Positions 8,204 to 17,730 of a DNA stretch of 64,000 bases are shown here, in pieces. The stretch comes from Boseongicola sp. GTDB lineage: Bacteria; Pseudomonadota; Alphaproteobacteria; Rhodobacterales; Rhodobacteraceae. The position numbers and the translations under genes were made by a program. Below the pieces are notes generated by a model. The model made no database searches. It was not told where the DNA came from and saw only the letters and a program-made list of their open reading frames with translations. The stretch covers positions 815,932-879,931 of the forward strand of contig CP046179.1 of assembly GCA_014075275.1 (NCBI GenBank). The letters are read 5' to 3'. Numbering within the stretch: the first letter of the stretch is position 1; each line of letters opens with the position of its first letter.

Positions 8204-9406
8204 ATGTGCATTATTCGTCAGTTATTTGGCGCCGTCTTGGCGTTTTTCGTGCTTTCGTCAGCTGTCTTATCTGCTGAGTCCGGGCATGTGTTGGTTCGTT
8301 TGGGGCCAGAGGGTGCCGCTTTTTCCGACAATGGTGGTCGTGTCGAGTTCGCGATCGATTTAACCGGATCTGTCCCATGGCGGACTTTTACCCTGAGCGA
8401 TCCCGCGCGGCTGGTGATCGATTTCTCGGAAGTGGAATGGGACGATGTTCCCCGGAATGCGTCGGCTGGGATTGCCGAGGTCAATGTGGGCCGTTATCGG
8501 CCCGGTTGGTCGCGGTTGGTCGCGGTATTGCGGGAGCCCTTTGTGATCGACAGCGCCGAAATGCTGGTCGGCGATGAGGGGCGCGCGCGGTTAAACTTGG
8601 TGTTGATGCCGACGACGGCAGAAGATTTTCGCACGGCAGCCGGGGCGCCCGGAGAGGCAGCGCCGCTCGAAGTGCCCATATTACGCAATGAAACTGGTCG
8701 GATCCGTGTTGCCTTGGACGCCGGACATGGCGGGATTGATCCCGGCGCTGAGGCTGACGGATTGCGGGAAGCCGATCTGATGTTGTCGTTTGCGCGGCGT
8801 CTAAAAGAGACGCTTTTGCGCAATGGGCGGTTCGATGTGATTATGACCCGCGAAGAAGACGTATTTGTTCCGCTGGAGCGACGATTGACTTTGGCGCGGG
8901 CATCGGGCGCGGATATATTCCTGTCATTGCACGCAGATGCTTTGGAAGACGATGCGGGAACTACCTCGGGGATGACTGTTTATACCCTGTCGGACGGCGT
9001 GACGGATGGCGCCGCGCTTCAATTGGCCGAACGTCATGCGCGCAACGATATACTGTCTGGTGTGGACTTATCGGCTGCTGAAGATGAAATCGCCATCGTA
9101 TTGATGGATTTGGCACGGCATGAGACCACACCCCGAGCCGAAGCCCTTGCAGTGGCTTTGGTAGATCGTTTTGAACAGTCTGGGCTGCCCTTGAATTCAC
9201 GTCCGTTGCGGCACGGAGGATTTGCGGTATTGAAATCCGCAGAGCTTCCTTCGGTTCTTATCGAGCTTGGTTTTCTGTCGTCGAGTGAAGACCGGGAACG
9301 TTTAAGTTCAGAAGACTGGAGTACGGCTGCAACGGAGACGATTTTATCCGCGCTTGAGGTTTGGGCGGACGAAGATGCGGTCAGGCGGCAGAGGCTGCGC
9401 CAGTGA
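8204..9406 (+). CDS. amiC: N-acetylmuramoyl-L-alanine amidase with AMIN domain
   Basis: Periplasmic zinc amidase that cleaves the stem peptide from muramic acid and splits septal peptidoglycan during division. It has 400 residues: a signal peptide (about 1-23), an AMIN septum-targeting domain (about 25-135), and an Amidase_3 domain (about 167-395). Zinc ligands and catalytic residues are His175 in DAGHGG, Glu189 in LREADL, His243 in SLHADA, and the glutamate of LIELGFLSS near the C-terminus. It precedes the PBP1A gene, a common alphaproteobacterial order, with a broken methyltransferase gene now lying between on the other strand. The ribosome binding site (GAGG) is close to the ATG. Confidence 0.93.
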   Translation: MCIIRQLFGAVLAFFVLSSAVLSAESGHVLVRLGPEGAAFSDNGGRVEFAIDLTGSVPWRTFTLSDPARLVIDFSEVEWDDVPRNASAGIAEVNVGRYRPGWSRLVAVLREPFVIDSAEMLVGDEGRARLNLVLMPTTAEDFRTAAGAPGEAAPLEVPILRNETGRIRVALDAGHGGIDPGAEADGLREADLMLSFARRLKETLLRNGRFDVIMTREEDVFVPLERRLTLARASGADIFLSLHADALEDDAGTTSGMTVYTLSDGVTDGAALQLAERHARNDILSGVDLSAAEDEIAIVLMDLARHETTPRAEALAVALVDRFEQSGLPLNSRPLRHGGFAVLKSAELPSVLIELGFLSSSEDRERLSSEDWSTAATETILSALEVWADEDAVRRQRLRQ

Positions 9407-9835
9407 AGCGTGACAACCAAATAGTATGGCCACCACACGTCGGATCTTCGGGCCGGAAGTGCAGCACTTTAAAGCCATTGTCTTTCAGCATTTGCTCGTA
9501 TTCCTCAGGGGACAGGCTGGAATGATAAACTTCATGGCCTTCCACACTTCCCATGGCGACACCGCTTTGGTGTCCGGAAGTGAACATCAGAGCGGCGTTC
9601 GGAGCGGCGTGGGCTGCAAATATCGGGAACATCTTTCTTTGATCGTCGGGCGCCTATCATGCAGGTAAGTCCCGATTGGACGACCAGATCCGCACCCAAG
9701 GTCGAGCACACGACGGCCAGAGGCTGCCGCCAGCATCCGGTCAAGCCAAGCGCGCTCGAACAGCGTGCGATTGCGGTTTCGGTCCCAACCGTCGGCGACG
9801 GCCTCATAGGTTGGAAGGATGTTTTCGGGCGCCAT
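9381..9835 (-). pseudogene. SAM-dependent methyltransferase, inactivated by internal deletion and frameshift
   Basis: Two halves of one class I methyltransferase can be read in different frames. The 5' half (from about 9835 down to 9665) encodes NILPTYEAVADGWDRNRN and the SAM-binding motif I VLDLGCGSGRPIGTYL. The 3' half (about 9650 down to 9381) encodes APDDQRKMFPIFAAHA, a HQSGVAMGSVEGHEVYHSSL segment and a conserved C-terminus with GGHTIWLSR. In intact relatives roughly 50-60 residues (motifs II and III) should lie between GTYL and PDDQR; here they abut with a frame change near 9650-9665. The remnant lacks most of the Rossmann core and should be non-functional. Its 3' end overlaps amiC by about 26 bases (convergent). 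Confidence 0.75.
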
Positions 9836-9987
9836 GGCGCAACACATGGCGACGTTGCCAAGTCTCTGCAAGGGCTCATAAAATTGTTACCAGCAACAGG
9901 CTGTTTCCGGCCTATTAGACGCAACGGCCCTTTTGACCACGGTCCGGGCACCCGATATAGCAGGCACGTGCAAATGAGAGCAGTGTT

Positions 9988-12537
9988 TTGATCCGGTTTA
10001 TCCTGTCATTTTTTGGTGGCTTATTCAGCCTGATCACCCTTGGCATGATCATGGGTGCGGTGACGCTTGGTGCCATTTTCCTGGTCTTTGGGCGTGATCT
10101 TCCGGATCATGAGACGCTGGCGCAATATCAGCCTGCAACCATTAGCCGGATCTATTCAACTGAAGGGCGGATCGTCGACGAATTTGCGGAGGAGCGGCGG
10201 CTTTATGCACCTGCCGATGAAATTCCGGAATTGGTGAAGCACGCCTTCATTTCAGCGGAAGACAAGAACTTTTATGTTCATCGCGGTTTTGATCTGAGGG
10301 GTATTGCCGCGGCGATCTATGAGGCTGTGGAAAGCCGGGGCGGATCGGTGCGCGGGGCTTCGACCATTCCGCAGCAAGTTGCCAAAAACATGTTCCTGGG
10401 CGGTGAGCGCGAAATCGAACGCAAGATCCGCGAGATCATTCTGGCCAATCGGATGGTCAATTCGCTGGATCGCGAGAAGATCCTTGAGATTTATCTGAAC
10501 GAAATATTCCTTGGTGAAAACTCGTATGGGGTCGCTGCGGCGGCTCAGACTTATTTTAACAAACCGTTGGCAGATCTGTCGGCCGGTGAAGCAGCCTATT
10601 TGGCGGCTTTGCCAAAAGCACCGTCGCGACGACACCCTGTACGGCATGAAGAAGATGCTGTTTTCTGGCGCAACAACACGCTGCGTGAGATGCACGAGAA
10701 TGGGTATATTCCCGACGATGTATTCGCGGATGAGCGGGTTGCGCCACTTTTGACGGTGCAAGCTGGGGACTACACAGCATTTCGGCAAAAACTGCCCCCA
10801 CGCGATTACTTTACGGATGAGATTCGTCGGCAGTTAAGTCGCGATTTCGGCGATGTCGGTTTCAAGTCGGCAGGTTTGACCGTGCGTGCGACCAACGATC
10901 CTGAAATGCAGGAAATTGCAGCGCGGGCATTGCGCGATGCATTAGAGAAATATGATCGTGAACAGGGGGAATGGCGGGGCAATGACGGCGGTCTGGATCC
11001 CGAAGCTCTGATTGGTGACATCGAGGGCGAGGCGGCCTGGCGTGTTGCTCTTAGGGGCGCGCAGATATCTTGGGATATCCCGAAGTGGTTTCCGGCGGTT
11101 GTACTAGAGGTTGGCGGCAGTTCGGCGCGTGTTGGTGTCGAGGGTTGGGCAGACGGTGTCGATGGGCATTGGATCACGCCCGATGATTTGCGGTGGCTTA
11201 AAGGTGCATCGCGGGCTGGAGATATCTTGACTGTTGGTGATGTTATTCATGTGCGCCACGAAGGCGGCACGGATGATGATCCGGTGTTTTCCCTGCGTCA
11301 GGTTCCGGGCGTTCAGGGGGCCTTTGTGGCCATGGACGTGAACAACGGTCGCGTCATAGCCATGCAGGGTGGATTTTCTTATCAGCATTCTGTCTTTAAT
11401 CGAGCCACACAGGCGGCGCGACAGCCGGGGTCTTCTTTCAAGCCATTTGTCTATGCCGCCGCTTTAGACAGTGGATTTTCGCCCGCGACCATTTTAATCG
11501 ATGCCCCTATTGAGGTGGATGTTGGGGGCGGGCAGGTTTGGCGCCCCAAGAATGCGTCGAACGAATTTTACGGGCCAACCCCCTTAAGAACCGGTATCGA
11601 GCGGTCGAGAAACCTGATGACGGTGCGATTAGCCGAAGAGGTCGGAATGCGCACTGTTGCGGCCTATGCTGAGCGGTTCGGTGTTTACGATACGATGCAG
11701 GCGTTTTTGGCCAATGCCTTGGGAAGCCAGGAAACGACTTTGTATCAGATGGTTGCCGCTTATGCGATGTTCGCCAATGGTGGCGAGCGCGTGCGCCCGA
11801 CATTGGTTGATCGCGTTCAGGATCGTTGGGGCACCACGATTTATCGCCATGACGAGCGCAACTGCGAGGATTGTGCGACGCCAGTTTTAGAGGACGGTAA
11901 AGCGCCCAGGATCACCTCGGATCGCTCGCGGGTCATGAATGCCATTACGGCATATCAACTGACGTCGATGATGCGGGGAGTGGTCGAGCGAGGGACGGCA
12001 TCGGGAACGGTGAAATTGCCGGTTCCGACGGCGGGCAAGACCGGCACGACGAATGATGCGCGCGACGTTTGGTTCGTGGGATTTACGTCGAACATCGCGG
12101 CAGGGTGTTACATTGGCTATGACTTGCCAAAACCGCTTGGGCGTGGTGCCTCGGGCGGGGGCATGTGCGGGCCGGTGTTCCAGCAGTTCATGGAAGAAGC
12201 CATTCAGAAATACGGCGGTGGGCGCTTTGAAATCCCGCCCGGTGGTCGGTTTATCAAGATTGATCGTTTTAGCGGTGCACGTCTGCCAGATGATGCCTTT
12301 GGCGAACATGTGGTGGCTGAGTATTTCCGCGAAGGCGAAGAGCCGGTGTTCGGCATCACCTTCGATGGTGGATTTGCCATGGGTGCGAACCTGCCATTGT
12401 TCACAGACGAGCAGCTGGGTCGTCTGGCGGCGGAAGGGCGGACACCGGACCAGACCGGTCAGCAGATTGTGACGGACCCGAATGCGGTGCCGGGGCAAGC
12501 GACGGCTGGTGAGATATCTTCTGGCGGGCTTTACTGA
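9988..12537 (+). CDS. mrcA: Penicillin-binding protein 1A (bifunctional transglycosylase/transpeptidase)
   Basis: Inner-membrane class A PBP that polymerises and cross-links peptidoglycan. It has 849 residues: an N-terminal transmembrane helix (about 8-35), a GT51 glycosyltransferase domain (about 55-235) with the catalytic glutamate in SAEDKNFYVHRGFD and the STIPQQVAKNMFL motif, an OB-like insert (about 310-440) and a transpeptidase domain with the nucleophile in PGSSFKPFVYA, the SxN motif SRN, and KTGTTNDARDVWF. Start TTG 9988 has GAGAG at spacing 7 and gives the expected MIRFILSFFGG N-terminus. It follows amiC, consistent with a wall-remodelling cluster. Confidence 0.95.
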   Translation: MIRFILSFFGGLFSLITLGMIMGAVTLGAIFLVFGRDLPDHETLAQYQPATISRIYSTEGRIVDEFAEERRLYAPADEIPELVKHAFISAEDKNFYVHRGFDLRGIAAAIYEAVESRGGSVRGASTIPQQVAKNMFLGGEREIERKIREIILANRMVNSLDREKILEIYLNEIFLGENSYGVAAAAQTYFNKPLADLSAGEAAYLAALPKAPSRRHPVRHEEDAVFWRNNTLREMHENGYIPDDVFADERVAPLLTVQAGDYTAFRQKLPPRDYFTDEIRRQLSRDFGDVGFKSAGLTVRATNDPEMQEIAARALRDALEKYDREQGEWRGNDGGLDPEALIGDIEGEAAWRVALRGAQISWDIPKWFPAVVLEVGGSSARVGVEGWADGVDGHWITPDDLRWLKGASRAGDILTVGDVIHVRHEGGTDDDPVFSLRQVPGVQGAFVAMDVNNGRVIAMQGGFSYQHSVFNRATQAARQPGSSFKPFVYAAALDSGFSPATILIDAPIEVDVGGGQVWRPKNASNEFYGPTPLRTGIERSRNLMTVRLAEEVGMRTVAAYAERFGVYDTMQAFLANALGSQETTLYQMVAAYAMFANGGERVRPTLVDRVQDRWGTTIYRHDERNCEDCATPVLEDGKAPRITSDRSRVMNAITAYQLTSMMRGVVERGTASGTVKLPVPTAGKTGTTNDARDVWFVGFTSNIAAGCYIGYDLPKPLGRGASGGGMCGPVFQQFMEEAIQKYGGGRFEIPPGGRFIKIDRFSGARLPDDAFGEHVVAEYFREGEEPVFGITFDGGFAMGANLPLFTDEQLGRLAAEGRTPDQTGQQIVTDPNAVPGQATAGEISSGGLY

Positions 12538-12702
12538 CCGACGAGTTTAGGCTGCGGCGGTGAAGGTGGTCTGCGACCAATCATTGATATTGCAACAATG
12601 TCGCGTTGGGTGATCCGACTGCGGCGCGATGATGTTTAAATTTTGTCTAAACTTTGACTGGACGTAAAATGAATGGTGTTAACCAGTATTTATGTTTGAG
12701 TT

Positions 12703-14400
12703 GTGTTCGTTGTGTTGGATTATTCTTTAGTTACAGGCAGTTCTGCCTATGCAAATCCGGATGAGTCCCTTTCGGACTTAGTTATGGGGGCTCGGTATTC
12801 GAGCTACCGAAACCTTGATCGTTTCCTGGAACAGACCAATGACGCCAACATCGGGCTGATTGTATGGCCTGGTGGAACATTGGCCGAAACCCGGGATGAT
12901 CGGTTTGGGTTTGAATATGAGGGGCTGCAAAGCGAGGCCTTTAACAAGCCGAACCTATCAGAAATCATGCAGACGGCTATTGATCAGGAAGCGGCCCTTT
13001 CGGTTATCTTGCCGACCGTTCGGTATGTGGGCGACCACGAGACTTTGGTTGCCGAACTGAACGGATTTCTGACTGAGTTGTTATCGGGTGACTACGGTGC
13101 ATTGCCCGAAAAGATGATCTTCGAAGTAGGTAGCGAGTATTACGCACATTTTTCCGGTGATGGTACCAATAGTGCCGCGGCGGAATATGGCGAGATTGCT
13201 GATATCATGATTGCCCAAATCGCCGCTGCACTGGCCGATCCGAATATCAACCTTGTCGGAGCCGACATCGACATTGCGGTGCAGGCCGGCAAAACGCTGA
13301 TTGATGACGAGGCGATCCGTGCGGAATTAGCGCTGGAGAACCTGCAACACGCAGACATGATCATTCACCACCGCTTTGCCTATCGCGCCGAAGGCGTAGA
13401 CCGCCGGATTGATGAGTTGGAAACTATTCTGGCGGCTTGGGAAGAGGACGCGGGCGCCGAGGCACCTGATCTGTTCGTCTCTGCCTGGAACACGATCACG
13501 TTGCCACGCAATGAAGTGCTGAACATGTTCTTGGACGAAAATCCGGAAATGGATGCCGAAGATGTGGATCTTGAAGGGCGCACGACGACCACGTTTGAAG
13601 ACTATTGGCAGTCCATCCTGGGGGAGGCAGCCTATGGTCAGGAACACGCCGTCTATATGTTGGAAAGTTTTGCCAGCTATGCGGAAGTGGGAATGGATCT
13701 GAGTGCCGTATATGGGTTTGATTTGATCCATTCGGGTCGGTTGTCATTCAAGGGCGCGGACAATCAGCATTATGATTTCGCCGGTGGCGAAATGATGAAA
13801 ATGATTTACGAAAGTGTCGGTGGAACCCATGTTCTGTCGACCGATCAGGATTACTCGCGCGAAGATCCCGTCACGGTTTATGCTTTTGAGAATGACGACA
13901 AGTTGGTGGTGTTTCTAGCCGCGGGCAAGGATGCGCCGGGCGAAGTTGATTTGCAGATGGAAGGACTAGGAGAAACCTATCTTGAGGTCTGGGGCGATCA
14001 ATTGACAACCGAGCAACTGGAAGACTGGCATGCGGTTTTTGGCATCCCAGACAACGAAGAGGTCGACGAAAGCAACGAGGCCGAAGGTTATAAGCTTGGC
14101 GTGCGCGAAGCTGCGGACATTTCGCAGTCTGATGATGGTATCATGGTCACGCTGGACGAAGACTTTGGCGTGGTGCGGCTAGCGTTCGCTAAGACCGAAG
14201 CCGGGGCCGAGGAAATCGCTTCGTGGTCAGAAGGCAATGAACTTGACCTGGAAGTTCCGACCGTTATCCCAATTCTTCCGAGCATTGAAATTCTGGCCGA
14301 CACTGAGGAAGAGCATGACTTTGGGGATGATTTGGCTCTGGTAGCAGAAGCAACCTCGTTTGGTGGCGGTCTTTTATTCCTGTTGCTGCTCCTTCTTTGA
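12703..14400 (+). CDS. Unknown acidic protein with glycosidase-like (GH-A) features and poly-Leu tail
   Basis: I do not recognise this gene firmly. The 565-residue product is acidic and resembles TIM-barrel glycosidases in spacing: LIVWPGGTLAE near 51-61 (compare RxPGGTxTE), FEVGSEYY near 144-151 where the GH-A acid/base is usually found as GNE, and LFVSAWNT near 260-267 where the nucleophile usually appears as SEWN. Here the nucleophile position is alanine, so hydrolysis is doubtful. The C-terminus is a long acidic stretch followed by FGGGLLFLLLLLL and stop, reminiscent of a membrane or sorting tail but without the terminal basic residues. No signal peptide is visible. A stop codon sits just upstream at 12697, and the start is GTG 12703 (or GTG 12712) without a clear ribosome binding site, so the N-terminus is uncertain. 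Confidence 0.6.
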   Translation: MFVVLDYSLVTGSSAYANPDESLSDLVMGARYSSYRNLDRFLEQTNDANIGLIVWPGGTLAETRDDRFGFEYEGLQSEAFNKPNLSEIMQTAIDQEAALSVILPTVRYVGDHETLVAELNGFLTELLSGDYGALPEKMIFEVGSEYYAHFSGDGTNSAAAEYGEIADIMIAQIAAALADPNINLVGADIDIAVQAGKTLIDDEAIRAELALENLQHADMIIHHRFAYRAEGVDRRIDELETILAAWEEDAGAEAPDLFVSAWNTITLPRNEVLNMFLDENPEMDAEDVDLEGRTTTTFEDYWQSILGEAAYGQEHAVYMLESFASYAEVGMDLSAVYGFDLIHSGRLSFKGADNQHYDFAGGEMMKMIYESVGGTHVLSTDQDYSREDPVTVYAFENDDKLVVFLAAGKDAPGEVDLQMEGLGETYLEVWGDQLTTEQLEDWHAVFGIPDNEEVDESNEAEGYKLGVREAADISQSDDGIMVTLDEDFGVVRLAFAKTEAGAEEIASWSEGNELDLEVPTVIPILPSIEILADTEEEHDFGDDLALVAEATSFGGGLLFLLLLLL

Positions 14401-14478
14401 GGAATTCGCGCTGTTCGCTTGCTGCGGGCGGGGGGCATTGATATCACCAGCCGGTAACGATCCCCCGGGAGTTAAATC

Positions 14479-15606
14479 ATGAAAGCCGACGCCGAAAACA
14501 CGGTGGCCGCCATTGAAAAGTCGCTGGCATTGCTGGCGCAGCGGTTGGATTGGGAAACTGCTCCGCACCGGCTGGAAGAATTCAATGCGATGACCGAAGA
14601 TCCCAATTTATGGGATGACCCGGATCGGGCGCAAAAGCTGATGCGCGACCGACAAGCGTTGGTGGATGCGATGGATCGCTATACCGGCATGAAGCAGGAA
14701 ATGTCGGACAGTGTTGAGCTGATAGAACTGGGCGAGATGGAAGGCGACGACGAAGTTGTGGCCGAGGCCGAGGCGGCGTTGAAGGCTTTGGAAGAGCGCG
14801 CCGCGCAGGCCGAGATCGAGGCTTTGCTGGATGGTGAGGCGGATGGCAACGACACGTTTCTTGAGATCAATTCGGGCGCAGGCGGCACGGAAAGCTGCGA
14901 CTGGGCCTCGATGCTGGCGCGGATGTATGTCCGCTGGGCTGAACAGCATGGCTACAAAGTTGAGTTGCAGTCTGAAAGTGCCGGGGAAGAGGCCGGGATC
15001 AAGTCGGCAGCCTATAAAATCAGTGGGCCGAATGCTTATGGGTGGCTGAAGTCGGAGGCAGGCGTGCATCGTTTGGTGCGGATTAGCCCCTATGACAGCG
15101 CTGCGCGGCGGCATACCTCGTTCTCGTCGGTTTGGGTGTATCCGGTGGTGGATGACAACATCGAGATAGATGTGAACCCTTCTGATATTCGGATCGATAC
15201 CTATCGGTCGTCGGGTGCTGGTGGCCAGCACGTGAATACAACAGACTCGGCTGTGCGGATTACCCATATTTCAACCAATATCGTGGTGACGTCTTCTGAA
15301 AAATCCCAGCACCAGAACCGTGATATTGCGATGAAAGCGTTGAAGTCGCGGCTGTATCAGATGGAGCTGGAAAAGCGCACGGCGTCAATTCAGGAAGCCC
15401 ATGAGAACAAGGGCGATGCGGGTTGGGGCAACCAGATCCGGTCCTATGTTTTGCAGCCCTATCAGATGGTGAAGGATTTGCGCACAAGCTTTGAGACCAG
15501 CGATACGCAGGGCGTGTTGGACGGGGATCTGGACGGGTTGATGGCGGCAACGCTTGCGATGGGCGTTTCAGGAATGAAGCGCGACGAAGCGCAAGGCGAC
15601 GACTAA
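14479..15606 (+). CDS. prfB: Peptide chain release factor 2
   Basis: Recognises UGA and UAA in the ribosomal A site and triggers peptide release. It has 375 residues. The codon-recognition tripeptide region reads SPY at 203-205 ([17 protein letters not shown]), a normal variant of SPF, and the catalytic GGQ is at 248-250 ([10 protein letters not shown]), preceded by SGAGGTES near 132-139. The frame is continuous: there is no in-frame UGA or slippery site near codon 25, so the autoregulatory frameshift known from Escherichia coli is absent. ATG 14479 follows a GGGAG ribosome binding site. Convergent with the MFS gene, which ends four bases inside its stop. Confidence 0.97.
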   Translation: MKADAENTVAAIEKSLALLAQRLDWETAPHRLEEFNAMTEDPNLWDDPDRAQKLMRDRQALVDAMDRYTGMKQEMSDSVELIELGEMEGDDEVVAEAEAALKALEERAAQAEIEALLDGEADGNDTFLEINSGAGGTESCDWASMLARMYVRWAEQHGYKVELQSESAGEEAGIKSAAYKISGPNAYGWLKSEAGVHRLVRISPYDSAARRHTSFSSVWVYPVVDDNIEIDVNPSDIRIDTYRSSGAGGQHVNTTDSAVRITHISTNIVVTSSEKSQHQNRDIAMKALKSRLYQMELEKRTASIQEAHENKGDAGWGNQIRSYVLQPYQMVKDLRTSFETSDTQGVLDGDLDGLMAATLAMGVSGMKRDEAQGDD

Positions 15607-17141
15607 CGCCAAGTTTGCGGCGGTGGCGGTGTGCCCGGTACTGCGTCCGGCACCTGAGGAGTTGGGCCCGGAAGTGGTTCATCAAATTCGACTGGCGATT
15701 TTTCCGGTCTGAGACCCCACCATGATATGACAGCCGAAAGAGCCGCCAGGCCGGCGGAAATGCCAAGGATGGCCTTGAAACCGGCATCGGTGGCGGCGCG
15801 GTGTGCTTCGTTTCCGCCAATCTCTCCAAAACTGGTTGGGCCGCCATTGGCGCTGTAGATCAGGGTCGCGAGGCCGCCCATTGCGGCCACGGCGAACAGG
15901 CCCGAGAACCGGCTGGTGGCGTTGTTGATACCGGATGCGGCCCCGGCGCGTTCGTCACCGACCGCGCCCATTACACTTGTGGAAAGGGGACCTACGACCA
16001 AGGCCATGCCAAATCCGAAGAGCGCATTTAAGGGCACCATAATGCCCCAATAGTTTCTGAGGTCGACGGTGAGCGTTTGGGCCAGAAATGCCACGGCAAC
16101 GGCAATACTGCCCGCAGTGATTAACGGGGCCGGGCCAATTTTGTCGGCGGTGCGTCCGACCCAGGTTGACATCAGCGCTACGAAGATTGGCAACGGAGCG
16201 AACGCAGCAGCGGCCTGAAACTCGGACACACCCCAAACTGAGATTACTGTCATAGGCAGGTAGAAGACCACGGCAGACAAAGCAAAGAACAGAAAGAACG
16301 TCATCAGGTTGGCAGCCGCAAATGCACGGCTGCGAAACAAAAACAGCGGAACCATGGGGTAAGGCGCGCGCGCTTCCCACCACAGAAATGCGATCGTCGA
16401 AAAACCGGATACCACAAAGAATGGCAGTATGTTAGCACCAGATTGGCCCATAAGGCTAAGGGCAAATGCACCACTTTCCATGGCGAGAGTGGCCAAAAAC
16501 GCGCCAAGCCAGTCTAGGGGGTTTTCGCTGCGGGTTGTGTCGGTGCCGACGCGACTGATCAACAACCAAAGGGCGATGGCACCCAAGGGTAAATTGATGG
16601 CGAAGATCAGACGCCAGGCATGTTCCCAATCCATCCCGAGGATGAGGCCGCCCAGTATCGGGCCGAAGGCAGTTGTTGCTGATGACGCAGCTGCCCACAC
16701 ACCGATGGCAGCGCCGCGCTCGCCGGGTGGATAGGCGCGCGAGATCAGGGCAAGCGAGCCGGGGATCATCATGGCTGCGCCGACGCCCTTGATGGCGCGG
16801 AGCGCGATGAACGCTTCGGCACTTGGTGCCAGCGCGAGGCCGATTGACGAGACTAGAAAAAGGCTGAGGCCATAAAGCGTGATTTTGGCGGTTCCGAATT
16901 TGTCGCCTGCAGCCCCGCTGACAAGGATCAGCGCGGAGACAGGCAACATATAGGCATTGTTGAACCAAAGGGCCTGAACCAGCGAAGCATTTAGGTTTTC
17001 GCGTATGGCTGGGGTGGCGATGGACAGGACCGTGCCGTCGATGAACCCCAGAGCGGATACGAGAATGGCAGCGGCCAATATCCATTTGCGCGCTTCGGGT
17101 GCGCAGAATGTTTTGTGGGTGGGAATTGCGCCGTCGGTCAT
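15603..17141 (-). CDS. MFS drug/metabolite efflux transporter, DHA2 (EmrB/QacA) family
   Basis: Proton-coupled inner-membrane exporter with about 14 transmembrane segments in 512 residues. The N-terminal half shows the typical DHA2 features: [14 protein letters not shown] in TM1, [12 protein letters not shown] in TM2, [13 protein letters not shown] (loop 2-3 motif A), [21 protein letters not shown] (motif B) and the motif C region ending [11 protein letters not shown]. The C-terminus is proline-rich and cytoplasmic. Start ATG 17141 has GGACAAG upstream; a longer reading to 17186 would begin inside the bactofilin terminator hairpin. No membrane-fusion partner (EmrA) is adjacent. Substrate unknown. 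Confidence 0.9.
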   Translation of the reverse strand: MTDGAIPTHKTFCAPEARKWILAAAILVSALGFIDGTVLSIATPAIRENLNASLVQALWFNNAYMLPVSALILVSGAAGDKFGTAKITLYGLSLFLVSSIGLALAPSAEAFIALRAIKGVGAAMMIPGSLALISRAYPPGERGAAIGVWAAASSATTAFGPILGGLILGMDWEHAWRLIFAINLPLGAIALWLLISRVGTDTTRSENPLDWLGAFLATLAMESGAFALSLMGQSGANILPFFVVSGFSTIAFLWWEARAPYPMVPLFLFRSRAFAAANLMTFFLFFALSAVVFYLPMTVISVWGVSEFQAAAAFAPLPIFVALMSTWVGRTADKIGPAPLITAGSIAVAVAFLAQTLTVDLRNYWGIMVPLNALFGFGMALVVGPLSTSVMGAVGDERAGAASGINNATSRFSGLFAVAAMGGLATLIYSANGGPTSFGEIGGNEAHRAATDAGFKAILGISAGLAALSAVISWWGLRPEKSPVEFDEPLPGPTPQVPDAVPGTPPPPQTWR

Positions 17142-17169
17142 GACTTGTCCGGTGTTGAAACGCGTACAG

Positions 17170-17202
17170 AAAAAAGGCGCCGCCAATTGGCGACGCCTTT
17201 TT
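17170..17202 (-). terminator. Rho-independent terminator of bactofilin operon
   Basis: A 9-base outer stem (AAAAAGGCG/CGCCTTTTT), one mismatch, then an inner CGCC-AATT-GGCG hairpin. On the minus strand it ends in six T residues. It lies between the bactofilin stop (17221) and the MFS start (17141), so it ends the M23-bactofilin transcript. Confidence 0.85.
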
Positions 17203-17220
17203 CAGGTGATCCCGGAGTGA

Positions 17221-17730
17221 TCAGACTTTAGCTTCCGCTGGCTTTGATGAGGCCATTGGAGGAGGCGAGGATTTGTTGCCGCTGAGCGGATCTTCCTGGC
17301 GCTGAACCGAACCTTCGAAATGCGCACCGCTTTCAATTGCGATGGTCTTGTGAATGATGTCGCCTTCGACGCGTGCGGTCGATGTCAGGCGGACTTTGAG
17401 GCCGCGCACTTTGCCGACAACACGGCCATTTACAACAACGTCGTCTGCGATGCACTCGCCCTTGACGGTGGCACCTTCGCCAACAGTCAGAAGATGGGCG
17501 CGGATGTCGCCTTCGACGTTGCCTTCGATCTGAATGTCGCCGGTTGTTTTAATGTTCCCGGTGATGTTCAGGTCCGCAGACAGCACAGACGCCGGTGGCT
17601 TGGCCTTGGGCGTAGAAGAAGAAAAATCAGTGCTGGGTTTGGAATCGCTCATATTGGGGGCCTTTGTTTCAGGTTTATCCTCGGACCCTTGTTTTGGGCC
17701 CGGCTCGTTAATTTTGCTCTTAGAAAACAT
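17221..17730 (-). CDS. Bactofilin (polymer-forming cytoskeletal protein)
   Basis: Cytoskeletal protein that self-assembles without nucleotide into filaments, often at the membrane, to direct local wall synthesis. It has 169 residues: a disordered, Ser/Pro/Lys-rich N-tail (about 1-45), the beta-helical DUF583 domain (about 47-145) with its repeated hydrophobic/glycine pattern (ITGNIKTTGDIQIEGNVEGD), and a short proline-rich tail. Its ATG overlaps the end of the upstream M23 peptidase gene by 11 bases, indicating translational coupling. The bactofilin/M23 pairing is well known in proteobacteria, where the peptidase is positioned or controlled by the filament. Confidence 0.95.
   Translation of the reverse strand: MFSKSKINEPGPKQGSEDKPETKAPNMSDSKPSTDFSSSTPKAKPPASVLSADLNITGNIKTTGDIQIEGNVEGDIRAHLLTVGEGATVKGECIADDVVVNGRVVGKVRGLKVRLTSTARVEGDIIHKTIAIESGAHFEGSVQRQEDPLSGNKSSPPPMASSKPAEAKV

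Noticed and set aside
14479-14620. Programmed frameshift in prfB
   Set aside because: The frame is continuous, with no in-frame TGA near codon 25.
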